Positions 27,017-35,832 of a DNA stretch of 57,283 nt are shown piece by piece. The first letter of the stretch is position 1. The number at the start of each line of letters is the position of its first letter. A program made the translations under genes and the position numbers. This DNA comes from Sulfurimonas sp. GTDB lineage: Bacteria > Campylobacterota > Campylobacteria > Campylobacterales > Sulfurimonadaceae. Location of the stretch: assembly GCA_027448805.1 (NCBI GenBank), contig DAIDMU010000051.1:1-57283 (forward strand), in the 5' to 3' direction. The notes below the pieces were generated by a model, which was not told the origin of the DNA, did no database searches, and saw only the letters and a list, made by a program, of their open reading frames with translations.

Positions 27017-28792
27017 ATGAGCAGAAGAAGCAAAACTAAAGACCAAAAAAGAGATAAGGTCACATTTACATCTAGAGACTTTCTTCCTACTACGAGAGAG
27101 GAGATGGACGCTAGGGGCTGGGAGCAGTGCGACATTATTTTGGTTAGCGGTGATGCATATATTGATTCGCCTTTTATAGGCGTTGCAATGGTTGGCAGAA
27201 TGTTAGAGAGAATGGGTTATCGTGTCGGAATGATAGGTCAGCCAGATATCAACAGCGATGTTGATATTAAGCGTCTTGGGGAGCCTCGTCTTTACTGGGG
27301 AGTGAGCGGCGGAAGCGTTGACAGCATGGTTTCAAACTATACGGCAACAAAAAGATTTAGAAATACAGACGACTATACTCCAGGCGGAAAAAACGACAAA
27401 AGACCCGACCGCGCGCTAAGTGTTTACTGTAATCTCATCAGAAGATATTTTAAAAATACAGTTCCGCTTGTTTTAGGCGGTATTGAGGCGAGTTTGAGAA
27501 GAGTTACCCACTATGACTACTGGGCAGATAGACTGAAAAAGCCGATTCTTTTTGATGCAAAGGCGGATATTCTAGTTTATGGAATGGGCGAAATAGCGCT
27601 GGAACAGCTCACTAGAGCTTTGGATGACGGCAGAGATTATACAGACATAAGGGGACTTTGTTATATCTCAAAAGAGCCTAAGTACGAGTATATACAGCTC
27701 CCTTCACATCAAGAGTGTCTGGATGATAAAGAGAGGTATATAGACCTTTTTGACGACTTTTATGACAACAACGACCCAATAAGCGCAAAAGGTTTATGCC
27801 AGCCTGTAGATAGCCGTTTTCTAATCCAAAATCCGCCGTGTGACTATCTTAACCAAGCCGAGATGGACGCCAACTCAAACCTTCCGTTTACAAGAGAGCT
27901 TCATCCATACTACGCAAAAGATGGGAAAGTGAAATGTTTGGAGACCATAAAATTCTCAATTATGACGCATCACGGCTGTTGGGGAGAGTGCAACTTCTGC
28001 GCAATCGGAGTTCATCAAGGAAGGACAATACGAACAAGAACTGAGGAGAATATTTTAGAAGAAGCGAGAGATTTTAACAAATACAAGGACTATAAGGGAA
28101 TCATCTCTGATGTCGGCGGACCGACCGCCAATATGTACGGATATGAGTGTGACAAGAAACTAAAAAAAGGCACATGCGATGACATCAGATGTGTGGATGC
28201 AGACAGACTTTGCAAAGTTATGCATGTTGACCATAGCAGAAATATAAACCTGCTCAGAAAAATCAGAGAAGTTGAGGGTGTCAGAAAGGCGTTTATTGCT
28301 TCCGGTGTGCGATATGATTTGATTACAGCGGATAAAAAACATGGATACTCATACCTAAAAGAGATGGTGCAGCACCATATATCTGGACAGCTTAAAGTCG
28401 CCCCAGAACATACACAGCAGCATGTCCTTGAGCTTATGGGCAAGCCGGGAAAAGAGACTTTGGTTGATTTTAAAAAAATGTATGACCAGCTAAACAAGGA
28501 AGAGGGTAAAAACCAGTTTTTAACCTACTATCTTATCGCCGCTCATCCAGGGTGTGAAGAGAAAGATATGCATGAATTAAAGAGGTTTACAACCGAGGAG
28601 CTAAAGATGAACCCAGAGCAGGCTCAAGTCTTTACTCCGACACCGGGAACATACTCGGCGGTGATGTACTATACCGAGATGGACCCAAAAACACGCAAAA
28701 AAATATTTGTCGAAAAAGATACAAAAAGAAAAGAGAAGCAAAAGAGAATAGTTGTAGAAAAGGACTGTTTTAAGAGCGGGTTTGCATCGTAA
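27017..28792 (+). CDS. YgiQ-family radical SAM protein
   Basis: A 591-residue protein of the UPF0313/YgiQ family. The N-terminal third has the B12-binding-like region (GDAYIDSPFIGVAMVGRML). The radical SAM core carries the cluster motif GCWGECNFC with Cys321, Cys325 and Cys328 (C-x3-C-x2-C). The C-terminal region includes FTPTPGTYS typical of this family. These enzymes bind a 4Fe-4S cluster and S-adenosylmethionine; the reaction is not known. YgiQ proteins in E. coli are longer (about 740), with the difference mainly at the C-terminus. It stands alone behind a promoter with a palindrome. Confidence 0.93.
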   Translation: MSRRSKTKDQKRDKVTFTSRDFLPTTREEMDARGWEQCDIILVSGDAYIDSPFIGVAMVGRMLERMGYRVGMIGQPDINSDVDIKRLGEPRLYWGVSGGSVDSMVSNYTATKRFRNTDDYTPGGKNDKRPDRALSVYCNLIRRYFKNTVPLVLGGIEASLRRVTHYDYWADRLKKPILFDAKADILVYGMGEIALEQLTRALDDGRDYTDIRGLCYISKEPKYEYIQLPSHQECLDDKERYIDLFDDFYDNNDPISAKGLCQPVDSRFLIQNPPCDYLNQAEMDANSNLPFTRELHPYYAKDGKVKCLETIKFSIMTHHGCWGECNFCAIGVHQGRTIRTRTEENILEEARDFNKYKDYKGIISDVGGPTANMYGYECDKKLKKGTCDDIRCVDADRLCKVMHVDHSRNINLLRKIREVEGVRKAFIASGVRYDLITADKKHGYSYLKEMVQHHISGQLKVAPEHTQQHVLELMGKPGKETLVDFKKMYDQLNKEEGKNQFLTYYLIAAHPGCEEKDMHELKRFTTEELKMNPEQAQVFTPTPGTYSAVMYYTEMDPKTRKKIFVEKDTKRKEKQKRIVVEKDCFKSGFAS

Positions 28793-28898
28793 ATATACAT
28801 GCATCCAGATTTACTGCAAAAAATGTTCCAACTATTACATTGTTTTCAGTTTTAATACTCTACAATATACAAAAATATTGGATTACGAGTATTAATTA

Positions 28899-29147
28899 AT
28901 GAGAGTAGACAAGTTTCTAAATGCAATAAACATAACAAAGAGACGCTCAGTTTCGCAGGATATGATAGAGAGCGGCGTAGTTCTGGTAAACGGCGTTGTT
29001 GCAAAAGCCAGCAAGAATGTAGAAGTAGGGACTGTTATAACAATCAACTATCTTGAGTCGGTAAAAAAGTACAAAGTGCTTAAAATTCCGAGTGCAAAAT
29101 CAACGCCAAAAAGTTTGCAAAGTGAGTATATAGAGGAGATTTCATGA
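28899..29147 (+). CDS. S4-domain RNA-binding protein
   Basis: An 82-residue protein that is essentially one S4 domain: MRVDKFLNAINITKRRSVSQ, then the ESGVVLVNGVVAKASKNVEVG loop, like Hsp15/RqcP proteins. S4 domains bind structured RNA; Hsp15 and RqcP act on stalled 50S subunits carrying peptidyl-tRNA. Whether this one has that role is inference. It is the first gene of a run with trpD, tsaE, lptB and rpoN, and its end overlaps the trpD start by four bases. About 106 bases before it hold no gene; a TACAATAT string near 28860 could be a -10. Confidence 0.88.
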   Translation: MRVDKFLNAINITKRRSVSQDMIESGVVLVNGVVAKASKNVEVGTVITINYLESVKKYKVLKIPSAKSTPKSLQSEYIEEIS

Positions 29148-30130
29148 ATTATGAAGAGGCAAAGAGGTCATTTACCTCACTCTTTAAGCATGAGATGAAT
29201 GATGCGCAGATGAGAGAGTTTTTACTAAGCGTAAAGCTTGATGAGAGCACAAATACTCAAACCATTGCCGCCGCTGCCGAAGTTATGCGCTCTTTTGCAA
29301 TTTTGCTTCCTATATCTAACTATTTACGCTCAAAGGTGGTTGATATTGTCGGCACTGGCGGAGATAAAATAGGAAGCTTTAACATCTCTTCAACTGTTGC
29401 CATATTGGCTGCATCATGCGGAAGCATGGTGGCAAAACACGGCAGCCGTTCCGTTACTTCAAAATCAGGAAGCGCAGATATGTTTGAGGAGCTTGGTGTT
29501 AGGCTAGATTTGGATATCGAAAAGAGTGCGAGACTTTTGGAGGAGTCCGGTTTTACTTTTATGTTTGCGCAAAATCATCATCCTGCTATGAAGTTTATTA
29601 TGCCGGTTAGAAAAACAATACCGGACAAGACAATTTTCAATATTTTGGGTCCGCTTACAAATCCGGCAGTAGCAAAAAAATCTCTTCTTGGAGTTTTTAA
29701 CAAAGCGTTTGTGCCAAAAATGGCAGAGGCTCTGCGTATTAACGGGGCTGTTTCAACTATGGTTGTAAGCTCTGAAGAGGGAATGGATGAGATAAGTATA
29801 AGCGATATTACTTACGCTTCCAGGCTCAAAGACGGTGTTGTTGATGAGTTTATCATCGACCCGCAAGAGTATGGAATAAGAAGAGCTCCTCTAAAGGCTA
29901 TTGTAGGCGGAGATGCTAAGGAGAATGCGCAGATATTATATAACATTTTTGATGGCAAATCTACAGATGCACAGAGAGATATTGTACTTGTAAACGCGGC
30001 TTCTGCTTTAATGGTTGATGGTCTGGCTCGTGATATCCAAGACGGATTGGAGATAGCGCAAATGGCTCTAAAAACACGAAAAGCCAAAGAAAAGCTAAAA
30101 CAAATCATTGAAATATCAAATAAATTATGA
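29144..30130 (+). CDS. trpD: Anthranilate phosphoribosyltransferase
   Basis: A 328-residue enzyme that joins anthranilate to PRPP in tryptophan synthesis. Signature motifs are GTGGD at 70-74, NISST at 80-84 and KHGSRSVTSKSGSAD at 98-112, which bind PRPP and metal, plus NILGPLTNPA near 170. Length is normal for the stand-alone form (about 335). It overlaps the S4 gene start and the tsaE start by four bases each. Other trp genes are not in the window, so the pathway genes are dispersed. Confidence 0.96.
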   Translation: MNYEEAKRSFTSLFKHEMNDAQMREFLLSVKLDESTNTQTIAAAAEVMRSFAILLPISNYLRSKVVDIVGTGGDKIGSFNISSTVAILAASCGSMVAKHGSRSVTSKSGSADMFEELGVRLDLDIEKSARLLEESGFTFMFAQNHHPAMKFIMPVRKTIPDKTIFNILGPLTNPAVAKKSLLGVFNKAFVPKMAEALRINGAVSTMVVSSEEGMDEISISDITYASRLKDGVVDEFIIDPQEYGIRRAPLKAIVGGDAKENAQILYNIFDGKSTDAQRDIVLVNAASALMVDGLARDIQDGLEIAQMALKTRKAKEKLKQIIEISNKL

Positions 30131-30540
30131 AAAAGTTTATGCTTAGTCTTGATGAAATTGATGTTCTAGTCCAATATGTTGCCAAAAATTTCAGCAACGG
30201 AGTGATTGTTTTGCGGGGAGATTTGGCAGCTGGAAAAACTACTTTCGTAAAAAAAATGGTTAAATTTTTAGGCGTAGAGGAAGAGGTGACTTCGCCGACA
30301 TTTTCACTTCAGCACTGCTATGGAGATAAAATTTTTCATTATGACATGTACAATCACGGACTGGAGCATTTTATCTCTTTAGGGATGTTGGAAGAGCTGG
30401 AGAGAGACGGGCTTCATTTTGTGGAGTGGGGAGATGATGAGTTGGTAAAAATTTTGAATTCGGCTGAGATAAAGACCATGGTAATTGACATAGAGAAAAT
30501 ATCTGAGAACAAAAGAGAGTATAAAATATGCACATATTAA
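30127..30540 (+). CDS. tsaE: tRNA threonylcarbamoyladenosine biosynthesis ATPase TsaE
   Basis: A 137-residue P-loop protein with Walker A GDLAAGKTT at 31-39, the switch motif TSPTFS near 55-60 and the YDMYN segment that follows. With TsaB and TsaD it makes the t6A modification on tRNAs reading ANN codons. Length is close to the family (about 150). It overlaps trpD by four bases and lptB by 13 bases, so expression is tightly linked. Confidence 0.93.
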   Translation: MKKFMLSLDEIDVLVQYVAKNFSNGVIVLRGDLAAGKTTFVKKMVKFLGVEEEVTSPTFSLQHCYGDKIFHYDMYNHGLEHFISLGMLEELERDGLHFVEWGDDELVKILNSAEIKTMVIDIEKISENKREYKICTY

Positions 30541-31250
30541 AAGCGGTAGATTTAAAGAAAAAAATAAAAGATTTAGAGATAGTAAAAGGGATGAGCCTAG
30601 AGGTTAGAAGCGGCGAAGTAGTCGGACTTTTAGGACCAAACGGAGCCGGTAAAACAACGACTTTTTATATGATTTGCGGGCTTGTTGAAGCAAGCGGCGG
30701 AGAGGTCTTTTTTGATGATGAAAATCTCTCTGGAAAACCGCTTCACCAACGAGCACTCAAGGGAATTGGCTATCTTCCGCAAGAGGCGTCTATATTTAAG
30801 GATTTGAGCGTAGAGGACAATCTTCTTATTGCCGCAGAGGTAAAAATAAAAGATAAAGATGCGCAAGAGAAGAGGATTTTGGAGCTTCTTGATATGTTCA
30901 ACATCGAGCCAATCCGTTACCGTAAAGGCGTGAGCCTGAGCGGCGGAGAGAGACGCCGTGTCGAGATAGCCAGAGCTTTGGTAAATGAGCCTAAATTTCT
31001 GCTTCTTGATGAGCCATTTGCGGGAGTTGACCCGATAGCGGTTATGGACATTCAGACGGTCATAAAACAGCTGGTCTCTTATGGAATCGGCGTACTTATT
31101 ACAGACCATAATGTTAGAGAGACTTTGGCGGTGTGCGACAGAGCGTACGTTATAAAATCAGGTTCACTGTTGGCAAGCGGCACAAGCGAAGAGATAGGAC
31201 AAAATCCTGATGTGCGCAAATACTACCTTGGCGAGGAGTTTAAGCTCTAA
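30528..31250 (+). CDS. lptB: LPS export ABC transporter ATP-binding protein LptB
   Basis: A 240-residue ABC ATPase with Walker A GPNGAGKTT at 36-44, the Q-loop in YLPQEASIF, signature LSGGERRRVEIA near 137-148, Walker B LLLDEPFAG and the switch His in ITDHN. The YLPQEASIF and RRRVEIARAL sequences are characteristic of LptB. It powers extraction of lipopolysaccharide from the inner membrane with LptF, LptG and LptC. It sits directly before rpoN, as in many proteobacteria. It starts inside the end of tsaE. Confidence 0.95.
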   Translation: MHILKAVDLKKKIKDLEIVKGMSLEVRSGEVVGLLGPNGAGKTTTFYMICGLVEASGGEVFFDDENLSGKPLHQRALKGIGYLPQEASIFKDLSVEDNLLIAAEVKIKDKDAQEKRILELLDMFNIEPIRYRKGVSLSGGERRRVEIARALVNEPKFLLLDEPFAGVDPIAVMDIQTVIKQLVSYGIGVLITDHNVRETLAVCDRAYVIKSGSLLASGTSEEIGQNPDVRKYYLGEEFKL

Positions 31251-31264
31251 GGGCTTAAGGAAGC

Positions 31265-32533
31265 ATGGCAGCACTAAGGCAAACGCAAGGCGTTGAAAAT
31301 AAGCACAAACTCTCAAATACTCTGCGTAACTGGCTGCCTATTTTACACTCTAGTCTAAGCGATTTGGGCGAGGCTATGTCCCCGTTTATAGAGGGAAATC
31401 CGGTTGTTGAAGTAACTTCCGGATTTGAGGAGAGTTTTGAGAAGTTTCTTCCGAAAAAAATCATAAGCAGTTCGGTAAGCAACACGAGAACTGAGCAGAT
31501 AGAGGCTTTAACTATTGCATATCGCTCTTTATTTGATGTTTTGGACGAACAGATAGGCGCTCCTCTTTTCCCGACTCCGCTCTCGCAAAAAATTGCCTCT
31601 TTTGTTGTCGCAAATCTTGATGAAAACGGCTATTATGAGGGAGAGAGTGAAGCTTTTTGTATTAAAGAAAACATTAGTATCTCGGAATTTGAAAAAATCC
31701 GCCTCAGATTTGCACATATTGAACCGGTAGGCATTGCCGCAAAGAATCTCGCCGAGTCATTTCTGTTTCAGCTTGAGAGCTCAGATATAAGCGATAAGGC
31801 TTACTCTTTGGCAATAAAAGTGATAGAGGATATGGAAAATATTTACGCCTACTCTGACGAGGCGGATTTTCCGGAAGTCATGCGGGTTTTAGGTACATTT
31901 AAAAACCCTCCAGCTATCGAGTATCAGGAGGAGTCTTCGCAGGTTGTTCCTGATTTGATGATATTTTTCAATGATGACGACTCAATCGAGGTAAAACTCA
32001 ATGACGCATACTATCCTACAATAAACATTGACACAAACTACGGCGTAGAGCATGAGTATATCTCCCAAAAAATCAAAGAGGCAAAAAGCCTTGTTGATGC
32101 GCTAGATATGCGCAAAGCGACACTTTACAAAGTCGGGCTTATGATAGTCGAGTATCAGTATGAGTTCTTTACGGGCGGCGCAATTATGCCTCTTACACTT
32201 AAAACTTTAGCCGATGAGTTTGGACACAATCCCTCAACCATCTCAAGAGCCATCGCAAACAAATATATAGCCTGCAACAGAGGCGTATTTGCCATGAAAG
32301 AGTTCTTTACCACCGCCATAGACGAGGATGTCTCAAATGCGGCAATAAAAGAGTTCGTGGTAAATCTTGTAAAAAACGAGAACAGAAAAAAGCCGCTAAG
32401 TGACATGAAACTCCTAGAGCTTATACAAGACAAATTCAAAGTCCAGATGGTAAGACGCACCATTGCAAAGTACAGAAAACAGTTAAACATAGCAGGTTCA
32501 AGTGAAAGAAAAAAACTCTACCATCTGCATTGA
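31265..32533 (+). CDS. rpoN: RNA polymerase sigma-54 factor
   Basis: A 422-residue sigma-54. Region I is at the N-terminus (about 1-45, with the activator-responsive LRQTQ and leucine-rich helix leading to EGNPVVEV), the core-binding region covers about 70-250, and the DNA-binding part ends with the RpoN box VRRTIAKYRKQLNI near 399-412. Sigma-54 directs flagellar hook and basal-body genes in Campylobacterota and needs an activator such as FlgR. Length is slightly shorter than in enterobacteria (477), as in Campylobacter. It follows lptB after 14 bases. It is the last gene of the conserved run before the accessory insert. Confidence 0.95.
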   Translation: MAALRQTQGVENKHKLSNTLRNWLPILHSSLSDLGEAMSPFIEGNPVVEVTSGFEESFEKFLPKKIISSSVSNTRTEQIEALTIAYRSLFDVLDEQIGAPLFPTPLSQKIASFVVANLDENGYYEGESEAFCIKENISISEFEKIRLRFAHIEPVGIAAKNLAESFLFQLESSDISDKAYSLAIKVIEDMENIYAYSDEADFPEVMRVLGTFKNPPAIEYQEESSQVVPDLMIFFNDDDSIEVKLNDAYYPTINIDTNYGVEHEYISQKIKEAKSLVDALDMRKATLYKVGLMIVEYQYEFFTGGAIMPLTLKTLADEFGHNPSTISRAIANKYIACNRGVFAMKEFFTTAIDEDVSNAAIKEFVVNLVKNENRKKPLSDMKLLELIQDKFKVQMVRRTIAKYRKQLNIAGSSERKKLYHLH

Positions 32534-32595
32534 AGATAGATGAGATTGCTTCTTTAGAATGCGTGAAGAGATGAGAAAAAAGGAGTGGAAAGAAA

Positions 32596-34002
32596 ATGAT
32601 ACTAAAACATTCTGCAATAGAGATTAATGAAGGCGATATTTTTAAAAATGATAAGTTAGATAGGGAGGATTCAATTCGTGATTTGTCATCTTTGATTGCA
32701 TCAACGACAAATTATTTTGTTTTGAGTATTAATGCTGATTGGGGATCTGGGAAAACTACCTTTGTTAAGCTTTGGCAAACATATTTAAAAAAAGAGAAAG
32801 CAATCAACAGCATTTATTTTAGTGCATGGGAGGATGATTTTTCCAAAGAACCGTTAATATCTATTTTGGGAGAAATAAAAAAATATATTGATGATAATTT
32901 TAAGGATGATCCAGAAAAAGCGAAGATTTTTAATGAAGTAAAAACATTTGGTTACAAAGTTTTAAAACGTGGTGTACCTGCGGTTTTAAAAGGTATCACA
33001 GGCGGTATTGTTGATTTTGACAAGGGGCTTGAAGATGCAATGGGTGCCATTGCTGAGTCTGCTGCAAAAGAGCTGATTGACAACTATTCGAAAGATAAAG
33101 AAATAACTCAAAAATTTAAAGAATCAATCAAAGAGTTGTTGTCAAAAATCGATGGTTCAAAACCTTTTGTCATTTTTATTGACGAATTGGACAGATGCCG
33201 ACCTCTTTATGCTATCGAGTTGCTAGAAAGAATTAAACATATCTTCGGGATAGATGGCTTGATTTTTGTTCTTTCTATTGATACTAAACAATTATCTGAA
33301 TCCATTAAGTCACAATATGGAAACATCGATGCTACTAGTTATCTGAGACGATTTATTGATATGGAATATAAATTAAATAATCCAAGTGTTGATAAATTTT
33401 GTGCTTATTTATATCGTGATGTATACCAATTACATACTATTCTCAAGGAAAAACAAATTACAAAAAAGTCTACTGCTGAAGATGATGAGTTGGCAATGTT
33501 AAAGTATTTGGCTAAGTCTTTGGACTTGAGCTTGAGAGAAATAGAGCAAATTTTTATCCAACTAAGGATTGTTTTTAAAACGATAGAGCCAAGAATAATT
33601 GAGCTACATTTTAGGATAATTGTTTTACTGATTGTTATGAAGATGAAATTTTCTCAACAATATGAACTGCTTAAAAAGAACAATATAAAAGAGCAAGATG
33701 TCACTGATTTATTGATTGTGAAAAACCAAGACAGTGAAGCAAGTTTAATATTGCGAACAATCATTAAAGCAGTTGTTTTGGCAACTGGAAAATCAGACAG
33801 TGAATTAAATCAAATAGTAAATAAACAAAAAGATATTTTAAACAATCTTCCTGATGGTATAGAAAAGACAGAAAAAAGGTACTTAATTAATATGCTGGAA
33901 CATGATCCTAGTAATTTTCGCGAATACCGATTAAACAAAGCAATTAAAACAGTTATAGATAAGATTGAGTTTGTAGATAGATTTAATTTTGAGAGTATTT
34001 AA
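32596..34002 (+). CDS. KAP-family P-loop NTPase
   Basis: A 468-residue protein with Walker A DWGSGKTT (about 48-55) and a Walker B block FVIFIDELDRCRP at 191-203, which is the KAP NTPase signature, followed by FVLSIDTKQL (about 224-233). KAP proteins are often membrane-associated, but this one shows no convincing membrane helices; the insert between the two motifs (about 100-185) is soluble and helical. KAP NTPases are found in phage-defence and plasmid-maintenance loci, though the role of most is unknown. The DNA is visibly more A/T-rich than the rpoN operon. It begins after an AAAAAAGGAG site 62 bases beyond rpoN. Confidence 0.88.
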   Translation: MILKHSAIEINEGDIFKNDKLDREDSIRDLSSLIASTTNYFVLSINADWGSGKTTFVKLWQTYLKKEKAINSIYFSAWEDDFSKEPLISILGEIKKYIDDNFKDDPEKAKIFNEVKTFGYKVLKRGVPAVLKGITGGIVDFDKGLEDAMGAIAESAAKELIDNYSKDKEITQKFKESIKELLSKIDGSKPFVIFIDELDRCRPLYAIELLERIKHIFGIDGLIFVLSIDTKQLSESIKSQYGNIDATSYLRRFIDMEYKLNNPSVDKFCAYLYRDVYQLHTILKEKQITKKSTAEDDELAMLKYLAKSLDLSLREIEQIFIQLRIVFKTIEPRIIELHFRIIVLLIVMKMKFSQQYELLKKNNIKEQDVTDLLIVKNQDSEASLILRTIIKAVVLATGKSDSELNQIVNKQKDILNNLPDGIEKTEKRYLINMLEHDPSNFREYRLNKAIKTVIDKIEFVDRFNFESI

Positions 34003-34097
34003 TGACAAACCAACCACCAACACCACACCATCCGAGAGCTTGCTGTGAAGCTAGGTTGTGACTTGGCAGAGCTTTTTTACAGTAAAGCTAAAAATAA
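34002..34097 (+). pseudogene. Short coding-like remnant between the KAP and RhuM genes
   Basis: In the 163-base spacer, the frame from about 34011 to 34112 reads HHTIRELAVKLGCDLAELF and on to a stop, with no good start codon. The text looks like part of a helix-rich protein, perhaps a helix-turn-helix. The ATG at 34002 opens a different frame that stops after 19 codons. This may be the scar of a gene lost from the insert, or chance. Confidence 0.25.
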
Positions 34098-34180
34098 AAA
34101 TATTTCAAAATGACATATTTTTTAATTAAAATAAATAATTTTAGTATGATGGATAAAATCAACACTTGGAACTCTCAACT

Positions 34181-35053
34181 ATGGACAAGCTAAATAAATC
34201 AGATATGGTTATCTATAACGACGGTGAATTAGAACTTAATGTTTCAGTTACTGGGGATACTCTTTGGCTTACTCAAAAACAGCTAGGTGAACTGTTTAAT
34301 GTTGAATCTCACAATATTACTTATCATATTCAGAATATTTACAAACAAAAAGAGCTTGAAAAAAATCCAACTACTCAAAAAATTAGAGTAGTTCAAAAAG
34401 AGGGAAAAAGGGAAGTAGAAAGAGATGTTGACCATTATAATCTCGATATGATAATCTCCATTGGGTATAGAGTAAATTCTATTACTGCTACAAAATTTAG
34501 GCAGTGGGCGACATCCGTACTAAAAAGCTATATCAACGACGGTTATGTGATTAATTCCGAAAAAATCACAAACCAAAGATTTAAAGAGCTTGAAAATGAT
34601 GTAGTGCTTTTAAAATCAAAAGTAGAAAATATTTCAAATTCACTTGAAAATAACTCTCTCAAACCAAGTAAGGGGATATTTTTCGATGGACAAACATGCG
34701 ATGCTTATAATTTTATCAATGATTTGTTTCGTAGTGCAAAAAGTGAAGTAGTTTTGATTGACAACTACATAGACGATACTGTTTTTACACTCTTTAGCAA
34801 ATATCTGAACTTAAGAATAAAAATCTATACGCAAACTATCTCAAAACAGCTGCGCCTTGACTATCAAAAGTACAGTTCACAATATAAAAACATAGAGTTA
34901 AAAGAGTTTAAAAACGCTCACGATAGGTTCCTTATCATAGATGAAAAAGAGATATATCATATCGGAGCAAGTCTCAAAGATTTGGGTAAAAAGTGGTTTG
35001 CATTTTCTAAGTTTGAGATGGAAGCTTTAGATATTTTAGGGAGATTAAAATAA
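34181..35053 (+). CDS. RhuM-like protein fused to a PLD-like C-terminal domain
   Basis: A 290-residue protein from the ATG at 34181 (a TTG at 34166 is an alternative). The N-terminal part (about 9-125) is the RhuM/virulence-protein domain, with LWLTQKQLGELFNV (a winged-helix-like start), DHYNLDMIISIGYRVNS and KFRQWATSVLKSYI. A coiled segment follows (about 130-160). The C-terminal part (about 165-285) looks like a single phospholipase-D-like domain: SEVVLIDNYID, then HDRFLIID at 247-254, an H-x6-D remnant of the HKD motif without the lysine at the usual place. RhuM proteins occur in mobile and pathogenicity islands with unknown role. It follows the KAP gene and is probably part of the same accessory insert. 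Confidence 0.85.
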   Translation: MDKLNKSDMVIYNDGELELNVSVTGDTLWLTQKQLGELFNVESHNITYHIQNIYKQKELEKNPTTQKIRVVQKEGKREVERDVDHYNLDMIISIGYRVNSITATKFRQWATSVLKSYINDGYVINSEKITNQRFKELENDVVLLKSKVENISNSLENNSLKPSKGIFFDGQTCDAYNFINDLFRSAKSEVVLIDNYIDDTVFTLFSKYLNLRIKIYTQTISKQLRLDYQKYSSQYKNIELKEFKNAHDRFLIIDEKEIYHIGASLKDLGKKWFAFSKFEMEALDILGRLK

Positions 35054-35073
35054 ATTATGAAAAGGTTTGATAA

Positions 35074-35832
35074 GTGAGTGACATAAATATAAAACAACTG
35101 CTAGATTTAGAAGTCGCCAAACGCAACTGTGAGGGCGAGGTTTGTGAAGAGCGGCTAGACCCCATTATGGTTGCACACAAGTATAAAGACCCGACCATCT
35201 CGCTTATATGTGCACTTTTTGCCTACGGAAATGTAAAACAGATAGTGAAGTTTTTAAACTCTCTTGATTTTTCGCTTCTGCAAAAAAGTGACGATGAGAT
35301 AAGAGAGGGATTGAAAAACCACTACTACAGATTTCAAAAAAGCGAGGATGTCATCGCTCTTTTTATCGCTTTAAAACGCTTAGGCGAAAAAAGCACACTT
35401 GAAGAGGTTTTTAAAAGCGGATATGAGAAAAACAGAAGCGCAGTTGAGGGGATAAACTCTCTTATAAAAACTCTTCAAGAACTCTACCCCTACGAGAGCA
35501 TGGGTTATAACTTTCTAATCTCTCAAGTAACACTAAAAACAAAGGGAGCGGGGGCTCTTAAGCGCTGGATGATGTACCTTAGGTGGATGGTAAGGAGTGA
35601 CAATATCGACATGGGTTTATGGAACGGTGTAGATAGGAGCGACCTTATAATTCCTCTTGATACCCACACTTTTAACGTCTCAAAAAAAATTGGACTTTTG
35701 GATAGAAAAAGTTATGATTTGGAAGCAGCGATAGAACTTACATCCAAACTAAAAGAGTTTGATAAAAATGACCCGCTAAAGTACGATTTTGCACTCTACC
35801 GCATCGGTCAGGAGAAGCTATCGCTGGTGTGA
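35074..35832 (+). CDS. TIGR02757 family protein
   Basis: A 252-residue soluble protein. The layout matches the TIGR02757 family: an N-terminal helical region with DPISLIC-like sequence (DPTISLICALFAYGN), GAGALKRWMMYLRWMVR near 160-175 and the LIIPLDTHTFNVSKKIGLL segment near 190-208. These features resemble helix-hairpin-helix DNA glycosylase folds, but no function has been shown that I know of. The start is GTG at 35074 after AAAAGG. It converges on the MFS gene, overlapping by 25 bases. It appears to be part of the core genome beyond the insert. Confidence 0.88.
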   Translation: MSDINIKQLLDLEVAKRNCEGEVCEERLDPIMVAHKYKDPTISLICALFAYGNVKQIVKFLNSLDFSLLQKSDDEIREGLKNHYYRFQKSEDVIALFIALKRLGEKSTLEEVFKSGYEKNRSAVEGINSLIKTLQELYPYESMGYNFLISQVTLKTKGAGALKRWMMYLRWMVRSDNIDMGLWNGVDRSDLIIPLDTHTFNVSKKIGLLDRKSYDLEAAIELTSKLKEFDKNDPLKYDFALYRIGQEKLSLV

